Assembly: GCF_004683865.2 (NCBI RefSeq)
Contig: NZ_CP040765.1
Span: 246,432-310,431 of the forward strand
From: Paracoccus liaowanqingii
GTDB taxonomy: Bacteria > Pseudomonadota > Alphaproteobacteria > Rhodobacterales > Rhodobacteraceae
Direction of reading: 5' to 3'
DNA: 64,000 bases
Shown one piece after another: positions 32,334 through 41,475 of this stretch. Both the position numbers and the translations under genes were made by a program. The notes under the pieces are model-generated. The model searched no databases and had not been told where the DNA came from. It saw nothing but the letters and a program-made list of their open reading frames with translations. Positions within the stretch are counted from its first letter, which is position 1. The number at the start of each line of letters is the position of its first letter.

Positions 32334-34035
32334 CCGCCCAGAAGATTTCGCCGCCACCGCACTTGCGGGCTTCTGCGCGGCCCATGCCGATCGCGTCCTG
32401 CCCGTCCCCCATGGCGCGATCCGCGCCACGGCCAGCGCGCCGGGCAAGGTCGCACTGGTCGTGGGCGGCGGGTCGGGCCACTACCCGGCCTTCCTGGGCT
32501 ATGTCGGCGCGGGCCTGGCCGATGCGGCGGTGGCGGGCGATGTCTTCGCCTCGCCCTCGACCAGCGCCATCGCCGGGGTGGCGCGCGCCGCCGAGGCCGG
32601 GGGCGGCGTGATCCTGGGCTTTGGCAACTATGCGGGCGACGTGCTGAATTTCGGCGCCGCCGCCGAACGGCTGCGGGCCGAAGGCATCCCCGCCCGCATC
32701 CTGGCCGTCACCGACGACGTGGCCAGCGCCGCCGCCGATGACCGCGCGCGCCGGCGCGGCGTGGCGGGCGACCTGCTGGTCTTCAAGATCGCCGGCGCCG
32801 CCGCCGAGGCGGGCCTGGATCTGGACGCGGTGATGGAGGCGGCCCTGCGCGCCAACCGTGCCACTGTGTCCTTCGGGCTGGCCTTCGACGGCTGCACCCT
32901 GCCGGGTCACGTCGCGCCGCTGTTCACCGTTGATCCGGGCCAAGTCGCCCAGGGCCTGGGCATCCACGGGGAGCCGGGCATCCGGACCCAGTCCCTGGTT
33001 CCCGCCGCCGACCTGGCGCGGATGCTGCTGGACCCGCTGCTGGCCGAACGACCCGCAGGCCATGACGGGCGCGTGGCCGTGGTGCTGAACGGCCTGGGCC
33101 GCACCGCCGCCGAGGAGCTGTTCGTGCTGTGGCACCATCTGACCGGCCTTTTCGCCGAACACGGCCTGACCCCGGTCGCGCCGGAACTGGGCGAATTCGT
33201 CACCAGCCTGGACATGGAGGGCTGCTCCCTGTCGATCCTGTGGCTGGACGACCAGCTTGAAACCCTGTGGCGCGCGCCTGCCGACAGCCCGGCCTTCCGC
33301 CGCGGTTCGGTGACCGAGGGCGCCCGCCGCGCGGCGACGACCGAGACCGTCCAGGCGGCGGCCGTCGCCCAGGGCTCGGAGGCCGCGCGCGCCGCCGCCC
33401 CTTGCATGGCCGAGGCGATCGCCGAACTGGCCCGCGCCCTGGCCGAGGCCGAGGACGAGCTGGGCCGGATCGACGCCATCGCGGGCGACGGGGATCACGG
33501 TCAGGGCATGGCGCGCGGTTCCGCCGCCGCGGCCGAGGCCGCACGTCTGGCGCTGTCCGACGGCGCGGGCGCGGGCACGGTGCTGGCGCTGGCCGGCGAT
33601 GCCTGGGCAGATCGCGCCGGCGGCACCTCCGGCGCGCTCTGGGGCGTGGCGCTGCGGGCCTGGGGCCAAGTGCTGGGCGACCGGCAGGCCCCCGACGCCG
33701 CCCGCATCGCCCAAGGCGCGCGCGCAGGCCTGACGGCCGTCACCCAGCTGGGCGGCGCCGCCCCGGGCGACAAGACCCTGGTCGATGCCTTCGCCCCCTT
33801 CGTCGAGACGCTGGAACGCACCGCCGCGCACGCTCCCCTGCCCCAGGCCTGGGCCGACGCCGCCCGCGTAGCGACCGAGGCCGCCGAGGCGACCGCCTCG
33901 CTGTCCCCCCGGCTTGGCCGCGCGCGGCCCCTAGCCGAACGAAGCTTTGGCCATCCCGATGCGGGCGCCGTGTCGCTGGCGCTCTGCGCGCGGGTGGTGG
34001 GGCAGATGCTGGCCCGCCGCGGCCCGCCCGACTGA
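32317..34035 (+). CDS. DhaK-DhaL-type ketose kinase (dihydroxyacetone/erythrulose kinase family)
   Basis: 572 residues with both Dak domains. The DhaK half has VALVVGGGSGHYPAFLGYVG, AVAGDVFASPSTSAI, FGNYAGDVLNFGAAAERLRA and the GCTLPGHVAPLF / LGIHGEPGI region that carries the substrate His. The ATP-binding DhaL half begins near residue 365 with IDAIAGDGDHGQGMARG and AGGTSGALWG. Relatives phosphorylate dihydroxyacetone or C4 ketoses such as erythrulose. Beside a TIM barrel and PdxA2 a C4 sugar role is more likely than glycerol metabolism. Confidence 0.88.
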   Translation: MTSVLDRPEDFAATALAGFCAAHADRVLPVPHGAIRATASAPGKVALVVGGGSGHYPAFLGYVGAGLADAAVAGDVFASPSTSAIAGVARAAEAGGGVILGFGNYAGDVLNFGAAAERLRAEGIPARILAVTDDVASAAADDRARRRGVAGDLLVFKIAGAAAEAGLDLDAVMEAALRANRATVSFGLAFDGCTLPGHVAPLFTVDPGQVAQGLGIHGEPGIRTQSLVPAADLARMLLDPLLAERPAGHDGRVAVVLNGLGRTAAEELFVLWHHLTGLFAEHGLTPVAPELGEFVTSLDMEGCSLSILWLDDQLETLWRAPADSPAFRRGSVTEGARRAATTETVQAAAVAQGSEAARAAAPCMAEAIAELARALAEAEDELGRIDAIAGDGDHGQGMARGSAAAAEAARLALSDGAGAGTVLALAGDAWADRAGGTSGALWGVALRAWGQVLGDRQAPDAARIAQGARAGLTAVTQLGGAAPGDKTLVDAFAPFVETLERTAAHAPLPQAWADAARVATEAAEATASLSPRLGRARPLAERSFGHPDAGAVSLALCARVVGQMLARRGPPD

Positions 34036-34042
34036 CATCCCT

Positions 34043-34069
34043 GCGGCGCGGCCTTCAGGTCCGCGCCGC
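34043..34069 (+). promoter_or_regulatory. Intercistronic GC hairpin between kinase and pdxA2 genes
   Basis: GCGGCGCGG (34043-34051) and CCGCGCCGC (34061-34069) form a perfect 9-bp stem, nine-base loop, no T run. Confidence 0.55.
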
Positions 34070-34101
34070 TCCATGACCACAGACCGACAGGAGGACTGCC
34101 C

Positions 34102-35154
34102 ATGCGCATCGCGCTTGCCATCGGGGATGCCGGGGGCGTTGGCCCCGAACTGGCCGCCAAACTGCTCTGCCACCCCGAGATGGCGGACCATGACATCATC
34201 GTCGTGGGCTGCGCCTCGACCCTGGCGATGGGGGCGCGCCATGCGGGCGTCCAGCTGGACCTGCCGGTGATCGGCGCGGATCAGGTCGGGCCCGACATGC
34301 CTGCGGGCCATGTCCTCCTGGATCTGGCCAACGGCCCCGCCGATCAGGTGGTGCTGGGCCGGTCCGACCCCGCCACGGGTGTCGCCTGCCTGCAGAACTT
34401 TGCCTGCGTGCTGCAGCTGGCGGCCTCGGGCATCGCCGACACGGCCATGTTCACGCCCTTCAACAAGCATTCGATGCGGCTGGCCCGCCCCTCCTATGTC
34501 GACGAGATCGGCTTCATCAACGCCATCCTGAACGCCCCCCGCAGCGGGCGGGAGTTCAACGTGCTGGACGAGGTCTGGAACGCCCGCGTCACCAGCCACA
34601 TTCCGCTGCGCGAGGTGGCCGATGCGCTGACCACCGACTGCATCCTGTCCAGCCTGCGCCTGACGGCCGAAGTGATGGCCGGGGCCGGCAAGCCCGGCGC
34701 GCGGATCGGCGTGGCGGCGCTGAACCCCCATGCCGGCGACGGCGGCAATTTCGGGCATGAGGATGACGAGATCCTGGCCCCCGCCGTGGCGCAGGCCGTG
34801 GCCGAGGGCATCGACGCCACCGGCCCGATCCCCTCGGACACGGTCTTCGTGCGCGCCATCCGGGGCGAATTCGATGCGGTCCTGACCATGTATCACGACC
34901 AGGGCCAGATCGCGATGAAGCTGATGGGCTTCGACCGGGGCGTCACGCTGATCGCGGGCTACGGCTTTCCGATCGTCACCCCGGCGCATGGCTCGGCCTT
35001 CGACATCGCGGGGCAGGGGCGCGCTGATCCGGGCGCCACGCTGATGGCCGCGCGCCTTGGAGTCGATCTCGCCCGCCTGAACCCCGATCGCGGTCCGGCG
35101 CGTGCGCTGCCCGCAGGCTGGGCCGACACCCATGCCGCCATGGCCGGCCAGTAA
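34102..35154 (+). CDS. PdxA2-type 4-phospho sugar-acid dehydrogenase
   Basis: 350 residues of the PdxA family: RIALAIGDAGGVGPELAAKL, FTPFNKHSMRLARPSYVDE, ALNPHAGDGGNFGHEDDEI and TMYHDQGQIAMKLMGFDRG, the last two supplying metal-binding histidines. PdxA2 proteins in catabolic operons oxidise and decarboxylate 4-phospho-threonate or -erythronate to dihydroxyacetone phosphate. The usual partner, a DUF1537 kinase, is missing here; the only kinase is the DhaK-type protein upstream. Confidence 0.88.
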   Translation: MRIALAIGDAGGVGPELAAKLLCHPEMADHDIIVVGCASTLAMGARHAGVQLDLPVIGADQVGPDMPAGHVLLDLANGPADQVVLGRSDPATGVACLQNFACVLQLAASGIADTAMFTPFNKHSMRLARPSYVDEIGFINAILNAPRSGREFNVLDEVWNARVTSHIPLREVADALTTDCILSSLRLTAEVMAGAGKPGARIGVAALNPHAGDGGNFGHEDDEILAPAVAQAVAEGIDATGPIPSDTVFVRAIRGEFDAVLTMYHDQGQIAMKLMGFDRGVTLIAGYGFPIVTPAHGSAFDIAGQGRADPGATLMAARLGVDLARLNPDRGPARALPAGWADTHAAMAGQ

Positions 35155-35172
35155 GGGGCCGCCATATCACAC

Positions 35173-35194
35173 ACCCGCGCCATGCGGCGCGGGT
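35173..35194 (+). promoter_or_regulatory. Intercistronic hairpin upstream of tctC
   Basis: ACCCGCGCC (35173-35181) and GGCGCGGGT (35186-35194), a perfect 9-bp stem with loop ATGC, just before the GGGAGGAG ribosome site of tctC. It may separate enzyme and transporter mRNA levels. Confidence 0.55.
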
Positions 35195-35218
35195 CAACCT
35201 TGAGGGAGGAGACCCAAG

Positions 35219-36217
35219 ATGACCCTGAAATCCGCACTGATCGCCGCCACCGCCATCGGCGCTGCCAGCCCCGCCCTGGCAGAATGGGCGCCCGCCCGCC
35301 CGATCGAATTCGTCGTGGCCTCGGGCGCCGGAGGCGGCACCGACAACTTCGCCCGCACCATCCAGTCCGCGATGACTCGGAACGAGATCGTGGACCGCAA
35401 CATGGTCGTGCTGAACAAGGGCGGCGGCTCGGGCGCCGAGGCGTTCCTCTATGCCCGCCAGAACGCCGCCGACCCGCACAAGCTGATCTTCGGCACTAAC
35501 AACGTCTACCTGCTGCCGCATGTGGCCCAGCTGGCCTATTCGGTCGAGGACCTGCAGCCCGTCGCCGCCCTGGCGCTGGACGAGTTCCTGATCTGGGTCA
35601 AGGCCGACGCGCCCTGGCAGACGCCGATGGAGCTGATCGAGGCCGCCAAGGCGGAACCCGGCAGCATCGTCTTTGGCGGCAGCCAGTCCAAGGACACCGA
35701 CGAGACGCTGGTTGCCTTGATCGAACAGACCACCGGGGCGGACTTCAAGTACATCCCCTTCAACGGCGGCGGCGAGGTCGGCGTGCAGCTGGCGGGCGGC
35801 CATATCGCCGCCAACGTCAACAACCCCAACGAGAACATTGGCCAGTGGCAGGCGGGCGCGATCCGGCCGCTCTGCGTCTTCTCTCCGCAGCGGATGGCGG
35901 AAAGCGCGCCCGTCAGCGGCGACATGGGCTGGCACGACATCCCCACCTGCGCCGAACAGGGGCTGGACATCGAGCGCTACCAGATGCCGCGCACCGTCTG
36001 GCTGCCCGCGGGCACCGACCCCGAGGTGGTAGCCTATTACCAGGACGCCCTGACCCGCGTGGCCGAGACGCCCGAATGGCAGGACTATCTGGCCAAGACC
36101 TCGCAGACCGCCGCCGTGCTGACCGGCGACGAGCTGGACGCCTTCATCGCCGAGAACGAGGCCGCCACGGTTACCGTCTTCGAGGCCGAGGGCTGGGTCG
36201 CGGCCGCGGCCCAGTAA
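35219..36217 (+). CDS. Tripartite tricarboxylate transporter substrate-binding protein (TctC type)
   Basis: 332 residues with a signal peptide (MTLKSALIAATAIGAASPAL, cleavage near ALAEWAP). The mature part matches Bug-type receptors: PIEFVVASGAGGGTDNFART, VLNKGGGSGAEAFLYA, YIPFNGGGEVGVQLAGGHIA and a late TVWLPAGTDPEVV. TctC receptors bind carboxylates, consistent with an acid sugar as operon substrate. Confidence 0.9.
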   Translation: MTLKSALIAATAIGAASPALAEWAPARPIEFVVASGAGGGTDNFARTIQSAMTRNEIVDRNMVVLNKGGGSGAEAFLYARQNAADPHKLIFGTNNVYLLPHVAQLAYSVEDLQPVAALALDEFLIWVKADAPWQTPMELIEAAKAEPGSIVFGGSQSKDTDETLVALIEQTTGADFKYIPFNGGGEVGVQLAGGHIAANVNNPNENIGQWQAGAIRPLCVFSPQRMAESAPVSGDMGWHDIPTCAEQGLDIERYQMPRTVWLPAGTDPEVVAYYQDALTRVAETPEWQDYLAKTSQTAAVLTGDELDAFIAENEAATVTVFEAEGWVAAAAQ

Positions 36218-36225
36218 GGACCGGA

Positions 36226-36256
36226 CCGGCAGCCGCGCCCCGCGCCCGGCTGCCGG
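36226..36256 (+). promoter_or_regulatory. Intercistronic hairpin after tctC
   Basis: CCGGCAGCCG (36226-36235) and CGGCTGCCGG (36247-36256), perfect 10-bp stem, 11-base loop, starting nine bases after the tctC stop. It is placed like the hairpins after the binding-protein genes at 17687 and 44047. Confidence 0.6.
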
Positions 36257-36304
36257 CACCACGGGCGGGCCGCAGGCGCCGGCCCTTGCGGGAGGGGAGG
36301 GACC

Positions 36305-36820
36305 ATGACCGTCAAACGATATCATGCCGAAATCGGCACGGCACTTGTCACCGGGGGGCTGGGCGTGGCCGCCATCCTCGGCGCCGCCCAGCTGGGCGTG
36401 GGATGGAGCGATCACGGCCCGCAGGCGGGGTATTTCCCCTTCTGGGTGGCGATCGTGCTGATCGCGGGCAGCCTGTGGAACCTGGCCCGCGCGGTCCTGG
36501 CCCATCGCCAGGCCGCCCGCACCCCCGCCGATCCGCTGGACGACCCCGAGGATCCCTTCCTGCCCGCGGCCAACCTGCGCCGCATCGCGGTCTTCTTCGG
36601 CGCGATGACGGCCTTCGTCCTCGGCACGCTGGTCATGGGCATCTATGTCGCCGCCACCGCCTATATCGGCTGGAGCGCGTGGAAGCAGGGCGGATTCCGG
36701 CTGTGGGTGGGCCTGGGCCTGGGCGCGGCCTTCGCCGTCACCCTCTATGCGATCTTCGAGATGATCTTCCAGATTCCGCTGCTGAAGGGGCCGATCGAGC
36801 CGCTTCTGGGCATCTATTAG
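36305..36820 (+). CDS. Tripartite tricarboxylate transporter small membrane protein (TctB type)
   Basis: 171 residues with four hydrophobic segments (GTALVTGGLGVAAILGAAQL; GYFPFWVAIVLIAGSLWNLA; AVFFGAMTAFVLGTLVMGIY; LWVGLGLGAAFAVTLYAIFE). PQAGYFPFWVAIVL is the usual TctB signature. Encoded between tctC and tctA. Confidence 0.88.
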   Translation: MTVKRYHAEIGTALVTGGLGVAAILGAAQLGVGWSDHGPQAGYFPFWVAIVLIAGSLWNLARAVLAHRQAARTPADPLDDPEDPFLPAANLRRIAVFFGAMTAFVLGTLVMGIYVAATAYIGWSAWKQGGFRLWVGLGLGAAFAVTLYAIFEMIFQIPLLKGPIEPLLGIY

Positions 36821-36833
36821 GGGGCCGCGACCA

Positions 36834-38342
36834 ATGGGCAATTTCGACATGCTGATGCACGGGTTTTCCATCGCGATCACCCCGACGCATCTGATGCTGA
36901 TGGTGGCGGGCGTCCTGATGGGGCTGGTCGTGGGCGTGCTGCCGGGACTGGGGGCGCCCAACGGGGTGTCGCTGCTGATTCCGCTGACCTTCGCGCTGGA
37001 TCCGACCTCGGCCATCATCCTGCTGTCCTCGATGTACTGGGGGGCGCTTTTCGGCGGCTCGACCACCTCGATCCTCTTCAACATCCCCGGAGAGCCATCC
37101 TCCGTCGCCACGACCTTCGACGGCTATCCGATGGCGCGGAACGGCGAATCCACCCGCGCGCTGACGCTGGCCTTCGTGTCGTCCGGGGTGGGGGCGCTGA
37201 TGGGCATCATGGTCATCACCCTGCTGGCCGGATGGGCCTCGCAATTCGCGCTGAAATTCGGCGCGCCGGAATATTTTGCGGTCTATTTCCTGGCCTTCGC
37301 CGCCTTCATCGGCATGGGCAGCGCCTCGCCCGGCAAGACGCTGGTCTCGCTGACCACCGGCCTGATCCTGGCCTCGGTCGGCATGGACACGGTCACCGGC
37401 TCGATCCGCCTGACCTACGGCTTCTCGGACCTGCTGGGCGGGGTTAGCTTCCTCGTCGTCGTCATCGGCCTCTTCGGGATCGGAGAGCTGCTGTCCACCG
37501 TGCAGGAGGGGCTGCGCTTCCGTGGCGTCTCGTCCAAGATCGACCTGCGCGACGTGCTCAAGACCCTGGCCGAGCTGCCGAAATACTGGGCCACGACCCT
37601 GCGCTCGGGCCTGATCGGCATCTGGATGGGCATCACGCCGGGCGGGCCCACGGCGGCCAGCTTCATGTCCTATGGCGTCGCGCGGCAGGCCAGCCGCAAG
37701 GGCGCGCCCTTCGGCACCGGCCGCCCCGAGGGGATCGTCGCCCCCGAGACGGCGGATCACAGCGCCGGCACCTGCGCCATGCTGCCGATGCTGGCGCTTG
37801 GCGTGCCCTCGTCGGCCACGGCGGCGGTGATGATGGGCGGTCTGATGATCTGGGGCCTGACGCCCGGTCCGATGCTGTTCGCGACCCAGCCCGATTTCGT
37901 GTGGGGCCTGATCGCCAGCATGTACGTGTCGAACCTTCTGGGCGTCATCCTGGTGCTGGCCACCGTGCCGATGTTCGCGGCGCTGCTGCGCATCCCCTTC
38001 ACCATCATCGGGCCGATGATCGTCGTGATCTGCTTTGTCGGCGGCTACACCGTCTCGGGCGCGACCTTCGATCTGTGGCTGGTACTGGTCTTCGGCCTGG
38101 TGGGGTTCGTCTTCACCAAGCTGGACTATCCGCTGGCGCCGCTGATCCTAGCCATGGTCCTGGGCCACAAGGCCGAGAACGCCTTCCACCAGTCGATGCT
38201 GCTGTCGGACGGCTCGCTTGGCATCTTCTTCGCCAACCCGCTGGTCACCGGCATCATGATCGTCGCGCTGGCGCTGCTGATCGTGCCCAAGACGCTTGGC
38301 CTGGCGCTGCACCTGCGCCGCCGCGGCATGCCCGTCGAATGA
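36834..38342 (+). CDS. Tripartite tricarboxylate transporter large permease (TctA type)
   Basis: 502 residues, about a dozen membrane segments. VVGVLPGLGAPNGVSLLIPL, NIPGEPSSVATTFDGYPMAR, GTCAMLPMLALGVPSSATAA and DYPLAPLILAMVLGHKAENA are the conserved TctA boxes. It forms the transport channel with TctB. Confidence 0.95.
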   Translation: MGNFDMLMHGFSIAITPTHLMLMVAGVLMGLVVGVLPGLGAPNGVSLLIPLTFALDPTSAIILLSSMYWGALFGGSTTSILFNIPGEPSSVATTFDGYPMARNGESTRALTLAFVSSGVGALMGIMVITLLAGWASQFALKFGAPEYFAVYFLAFAAFIGMGSASPGKTLVSLTTGLILASVGMDTVTGSIRLTYGFSDLLGGVSFLVVVIGLFGIGELLSTVQEGLRFRGVSSKIDLRDVLKTLAELPKYWATTLRSGLIGIWMGITPGGPTAASFMSYGVARQASRKGAPFGTGRPEGIVAPETADHSAGTCAMLPMLALGVPSSATAAVMMGGLMIWGLTPGPMLFATQPDFVWGLIASMYVSNLLGVILVLATVPMFAALLRIPFTIIGPMIVVICFVGGYTVSGATFDLWLVLVFGLVGFVFTKLDYPLAPLILAMVLGHKAENAFHQSMLLSDGSLGIFFANPLVTGIMIVALALLIVPKTLGLALHLRRRGMPVE

Positions 38343-38355
38343 GGACACCTACCCG

Positions 38356-39747
38356 ATGAACCTGAACCACCACTTCGCCGCCCGTGACAGCCGCACGGTC
38401 CAGACCGCCATCCTGGGGACCGGAGGCTTCGGGCGCAGCTATCTGGCGCAGGCCCGCCATGTCCGGGGCCTGTCCTGCCGCGTGGCGGTGGACCGCGATG
38501 CCGCCACGGCGGCGGCGGCGCTGGTCTCGACCGGGATCGACCCGGCGATGATCGCCACCTGCGCGGACGCGGACCAGGCGCAGGCAGCATGGCAGGCGGG
38601 CCGCTGGATCGCCGCCGCCGATCTGGCGGTCGTCGCCGACCTACCACTGGATGTCGTGCTAGAGGCCACCGGAGACCCCGAGGCCGGCGCCCGCCACGCC
38701 CTCCTGTCGATCGAGGCCGGGCTTCACGTCGTCATGGTCACCAAAGAAACCGACAGTGTCGTGGGCCCGATCCTGTCGCGGCTGGCCCGCGCGCGAGGCC
38801 TGGTCGTCAGCCCGGTGGATGGCGACCAGCCCAGCCTGCTGATCGGGCTGGCGACCTGGGCGCAGGTGATCGGCCTGACGATCATCGCGGCGGGCAAGTC
38901 CAGCGAATACGATTTTGTCTTCAACCCCGCCACCGGGCAGCTGGACAGCAACGGCACCACCATCGACGCCCCCGGCCTCTCCGACTGGCTGATGCCGCGC
39001 GACCGCCCTTGGGCGCAGGTAGCCCAAGCCCGCGCCGCGCTGGCCACGCGCCTGCCGCAGCGCGCCGTCCCCGACCTTTGCGAGTTGACGCTGGTCGCCA
39101 ACGCGCTCGGGCTGATGCCCGACCGCGCCGACCTGCACGCGCCCATCGCCCGCATCCCCGAGGTCGCGGACCTGATGACCGACCAGGGCGGGCTGCTGGC
39201 GGGCCGGGACCGGCTGGACGTGTTCCACTGCCTGCGCCTGCCCGGCGAGGCCAGCTTCGCGGGCGGCGTCTTCGTCACCGTCGCCTGCGACGATCCCGAC
39301 ACCTGGGCGATGCTGCAGGGCAAGGGCCATGTCGTGGCCCGCGACGGCCGCACCGCGATGATCGGCCTGCCCCGCCACCTGCTGGGGCTGGAGGCCGCGA
39401 CCACCGTGTTCGAGGCCGCGCTGCACGGCACCTCGTCGGGCGCCCCCGCGCCCCGCCCGGTCATCGACCTGACCGCCTTCGCCGATGCTGACCTGTCCGC
39501 GGGCACGATCCTGACCGCGCAGGGCCACCATCACAGCATCGCCCATGTCTCGGGCCGGATGACCCCGGCCGAGGCCCTGTCGGACGATGCGCCGATCCCC
39601 TACTACCTCGCCGCCGGACGTTCCCTGCAACGCGATGTCCGCGCGGGCGAGCCGATCCTATGCGGCGATGTCGATCTGGACGAGGGGTCCCACCTGCTAC
39701 GGTTGCGCCGTCAGCAGGACAAAGTCACCAACTGGACGCCGACATGA
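38356..39747 (+). CDS. Homoserine-dehydrogenase-like NAD(P) oxidoreductase with C-terminal SAF-like region (COG4091 type)
   Basis: 463 residues. Rossmann start VQTAILGTGGFGRSYLAQAR, then VVADLPLDVVLEATGDPEAG and HVVMVTKETDSVVGPILSRL as in homoserine dehydrogenase-like proteins. PVDGDQPSLLIGLATWAQVI and ITIIAAGKSSEYDFVFNP-like sequence belong to the substrate domain. The C-terminus (YYLAAGRSLQRDVRAGEPIL) is SAF-like. The family is often called predicted homoserine dehydrogenase or FlgA-like, but its reaction is generally unassigned. As last gene of the sugar-acid operon it probably oxidises or isomerises the carbon source. Confidence 0.78.
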   Translation: MNLNHHFAARDSRTVQTAILGTGGFGRSYLAQARHVRGLSCRVAVDRDAATAAAALVSTGIDPAMIATCADADQAQAAWQAGRWIAAADLAVVADLPLDVVLEATGDPEAGARHALLSIEAGLHVVMVTKETDSVVGPILSRLARARGLVVSPVDGDQPSLLIGLATWAQVIGLTIIAAGKSSEYDFVFNPATGQLDSNGTTIDAPGLSDWLMPRDRPWAQVAQARAALATRLPQRAVPDLCELTLVANALGLMPDRADLHAPIARIPEVADLMTDQGGLLAGRDRLDVFHCLRLPGEASFAGGVFVTVACDDPDTWAMLQGKGHVVARDGRTAMIGLPRHLLGLEAATTVFEAALHGTSSGAPAPRPVIDLTAFADADLSAGTILTAQGHHHSIAHVSGRMTPAEALSDDAPIPYYLAAGRSLQRDVRAGEPILCGDVDLDEGSHLLRLRRQQDKVTNWTPT

Positions 39748-39799
39748 CGGTCAGGCCTGCGGTGCCTGGTTGCAGCTCTCGTCCGCGCAAAAATCGGCA

Positions 39800-40044
39800 A
39801 AGCTGCGACAGTAGACACGGACTTTGAGCTCTTGTTCGAGCTCATCTCTCAGTGATATGATCGCGGCTCCACGATGATCACCAGCAACCCGCTATTCGAC
39901 GAATAGACTGAAACCTTCGACACCGAACGCCTGACCGGCGCATTGCTCGATCGACTGACCCACCACGTCAATATTCTCGAGATGAACGGCGACGGTTATC
40001 GGCTCGGACAAAGCCGCGCCCGAAAGGCCGAGGCAACCACCTGA
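39800..40044 (+). pseudogene. istB (IS21 family) 3' remnant
   Basis: The plus-strand frame reads DTDFELLFELISQ-stop-YDRGSTMITSNPLFDE-stop-TETFDTERLTGALLDRL and ends HHVNILEMNGDGYRLGQSRA-RKAEATT. This is the C-terminus of IstB, the ATPase helper of IS21 transposition. The TGA and TAG replace an expected Arg and Trp, both single transitions. No istA or IS21 end was seen. Confidence 0.75.
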
Positions 40045-40178
40045 TCGCACCTTGCGAGATTGGCCCTGCGGGCCAAAGCGCCATGGCACGCGCCAGCTAT
40101 TTGGGGAGCGCGCGCGCCATGGCGCTTGGCGCCTCGCCACTGGCCTGGTTTTGCGCCGCCGCGTAGCCGGTTCTTATA

Positions 40179-41332
40179 CCAACAGCCCTAAGCTCTGACT
40201 CACGGGATTCCCTTCGACCTGAAAATCTGAATCATTGCCATCAAGAGATGGAGGTTCTGATGGCGATTGAGATCACTCGAACGGATATGTCGACAAGTGA
40301 GCTTCGGGCGGCGGCGGCGCGCACAAAGGATGCAAAAGCGGTGCGGCGGATTTTGGCGATCGCTCTTGTTCTGGAGGGCGCGGATCGCAAGACGGCGGCG
40401 GAGGCCTGCGGCATGGACCGGCAGACCCTGCGCGATTGGGTTCATCGCTACAACGCCGAGGGGATCACCGGTCTGTCGAACCGGTATTGGGCAGGCCCGA
40501 CGCCGCTCCTGAACTCTGAGCAGAAAGCGGAACTTGCCCGGATGGTCCGTGAAGGGCCTGACCTTGAGGCCGATGGGGTGGTCCGCTGGCGCTGCGTCGA
40601 TCTCAAGCGCAAGATCGAAGATCGCTTCGGCGTGGTCATGCACGAGCGGACGGTCGGCAAGCAGCTGGCAGCCCTTGGCTTCCGCCGCCTTTCAGTGCGC
40701 CCACAGCACCCCAAATCCGACCCGTTGGCACAGGAGGCATTTAAAAAAACTTTGCCGCTACGGTAAAGGCCGCCCTGCCGGAGACGGCGCACGGGAAGCC
40801 ATTGGAGGTGTGGTTTCAGGATGAAGCACGCGTAGGTCAACAGGGGACGCTCACCCGGACCTGGGCCGAGTGCGGAACCCGGCCTCGTGCGCCGCGCGAC
40901 ACCCGCTACAAATGGGCCTATATCTTCGGCGCCGTCTGTCCATCGCGCGCCACGACCGCGGCACTTGTCATGCCACGTGCCGATACCTCGGCCATGAACG
41001 CTCATCTCGCTGAAATCGCGAAAACCGTCGCGTCGGGCGCCCATGCCGTGCTCGTGATGGACGGCGCCGGCTGGCATAACTCCAGCGCTCTGCGCATCCC
41101 CGACAACATCACCATCGTGACGCTTCCGCCCTATGCGCCAGAGCTGAATCCGGTTGAGAACATCTGGGCCTATCTGCGCGCAAACTGCCTCGCCATCACC
41201 GTCTTTGACACCTACGCAGACATTGTCGACCGATGCTGCAGCGCATGGAACGCCTTCGCAAACGACCCCGAGCGCGTCCGATCGATTGCCACGCGTGAAT
41301 ACGCAAAAGGGGTCAGTGCTTAGGGCCGTTGG
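40179..41332 (+). mobile_element. IS630-family element
   Basis: 1154 bp bounded by TA dinucleotides (40177-40178 and 41333-41334), the standard IS630 target duplication. Ends are imperfect inverted repeats, CCAACAGCCCTAAGC at left against CCAACGGCCCTAAGC at right. It carries one transposase in two frames. It truncates an alcohol dehydrogenase fragment on its right side. Confidence 0.85.
40248..41323 (+). CDS. IS630-family transposase, two frames joined by a -1 frameshift
   Basis: Frame A (40248-40766) encodes 172 residues with helix-turn-helix DNA-binding motifs (ADRKTAAEACGMDRQTLRDW) and ends shortly after TTTAAAAAAAC near 40741. Slipping back one base there continues as NFAATVKAALPETAHGKPLE and VWFQDEARVGQQGTLTRTWA. 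The DDE residues are in WFQDEARVG, AVLVMDGAGWH and APELNPVENIWAYLR. The A7 run in a slippery context is typical of programmed -1 frameshifting in IS630. Taken as a functional fused product rather than a pseudogene, though a chance indel is not excluded. Confidence 0.82.
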
Positions 41333-41334
41333 TA

Positions 41335-41475
41335 TTACGCCGCCGTTGACAGCACATCCGTCCCACAGATCGTGGTCGTGGTGATGCACACCAGCGCATC
41401 GAGCGGGCCAACATCCGGTATCGGCTTGTCGTCAAGAACAATCCGACCGGGTTCCACAAATACCGCTGCCTTCAT
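41335..41475 (-). pseudogene. Zinc alcohol dehydrogenase, 5' fragment
   Basis: From ATG 41475 the minus strand reads MKAAVFVEPGRIVLDDKPIP and then DVGPLDALVCITTTTICGTDV, the N-terminus of a medium-chain zinc alcohol dehydrogenase. It runs into a TAA formed at the right edge of the IS630 element (41335-41337). The rest of the gene is not found on the other side of the element. Confidence 0.75.

Noticed and set aside
40248..40766. IS630 first frame as a stand-alone DNA-binding protein
   Set aside because: The A7 run and the immediate continuation of transposase homology in the -1 frame indicate one frameshifted product.
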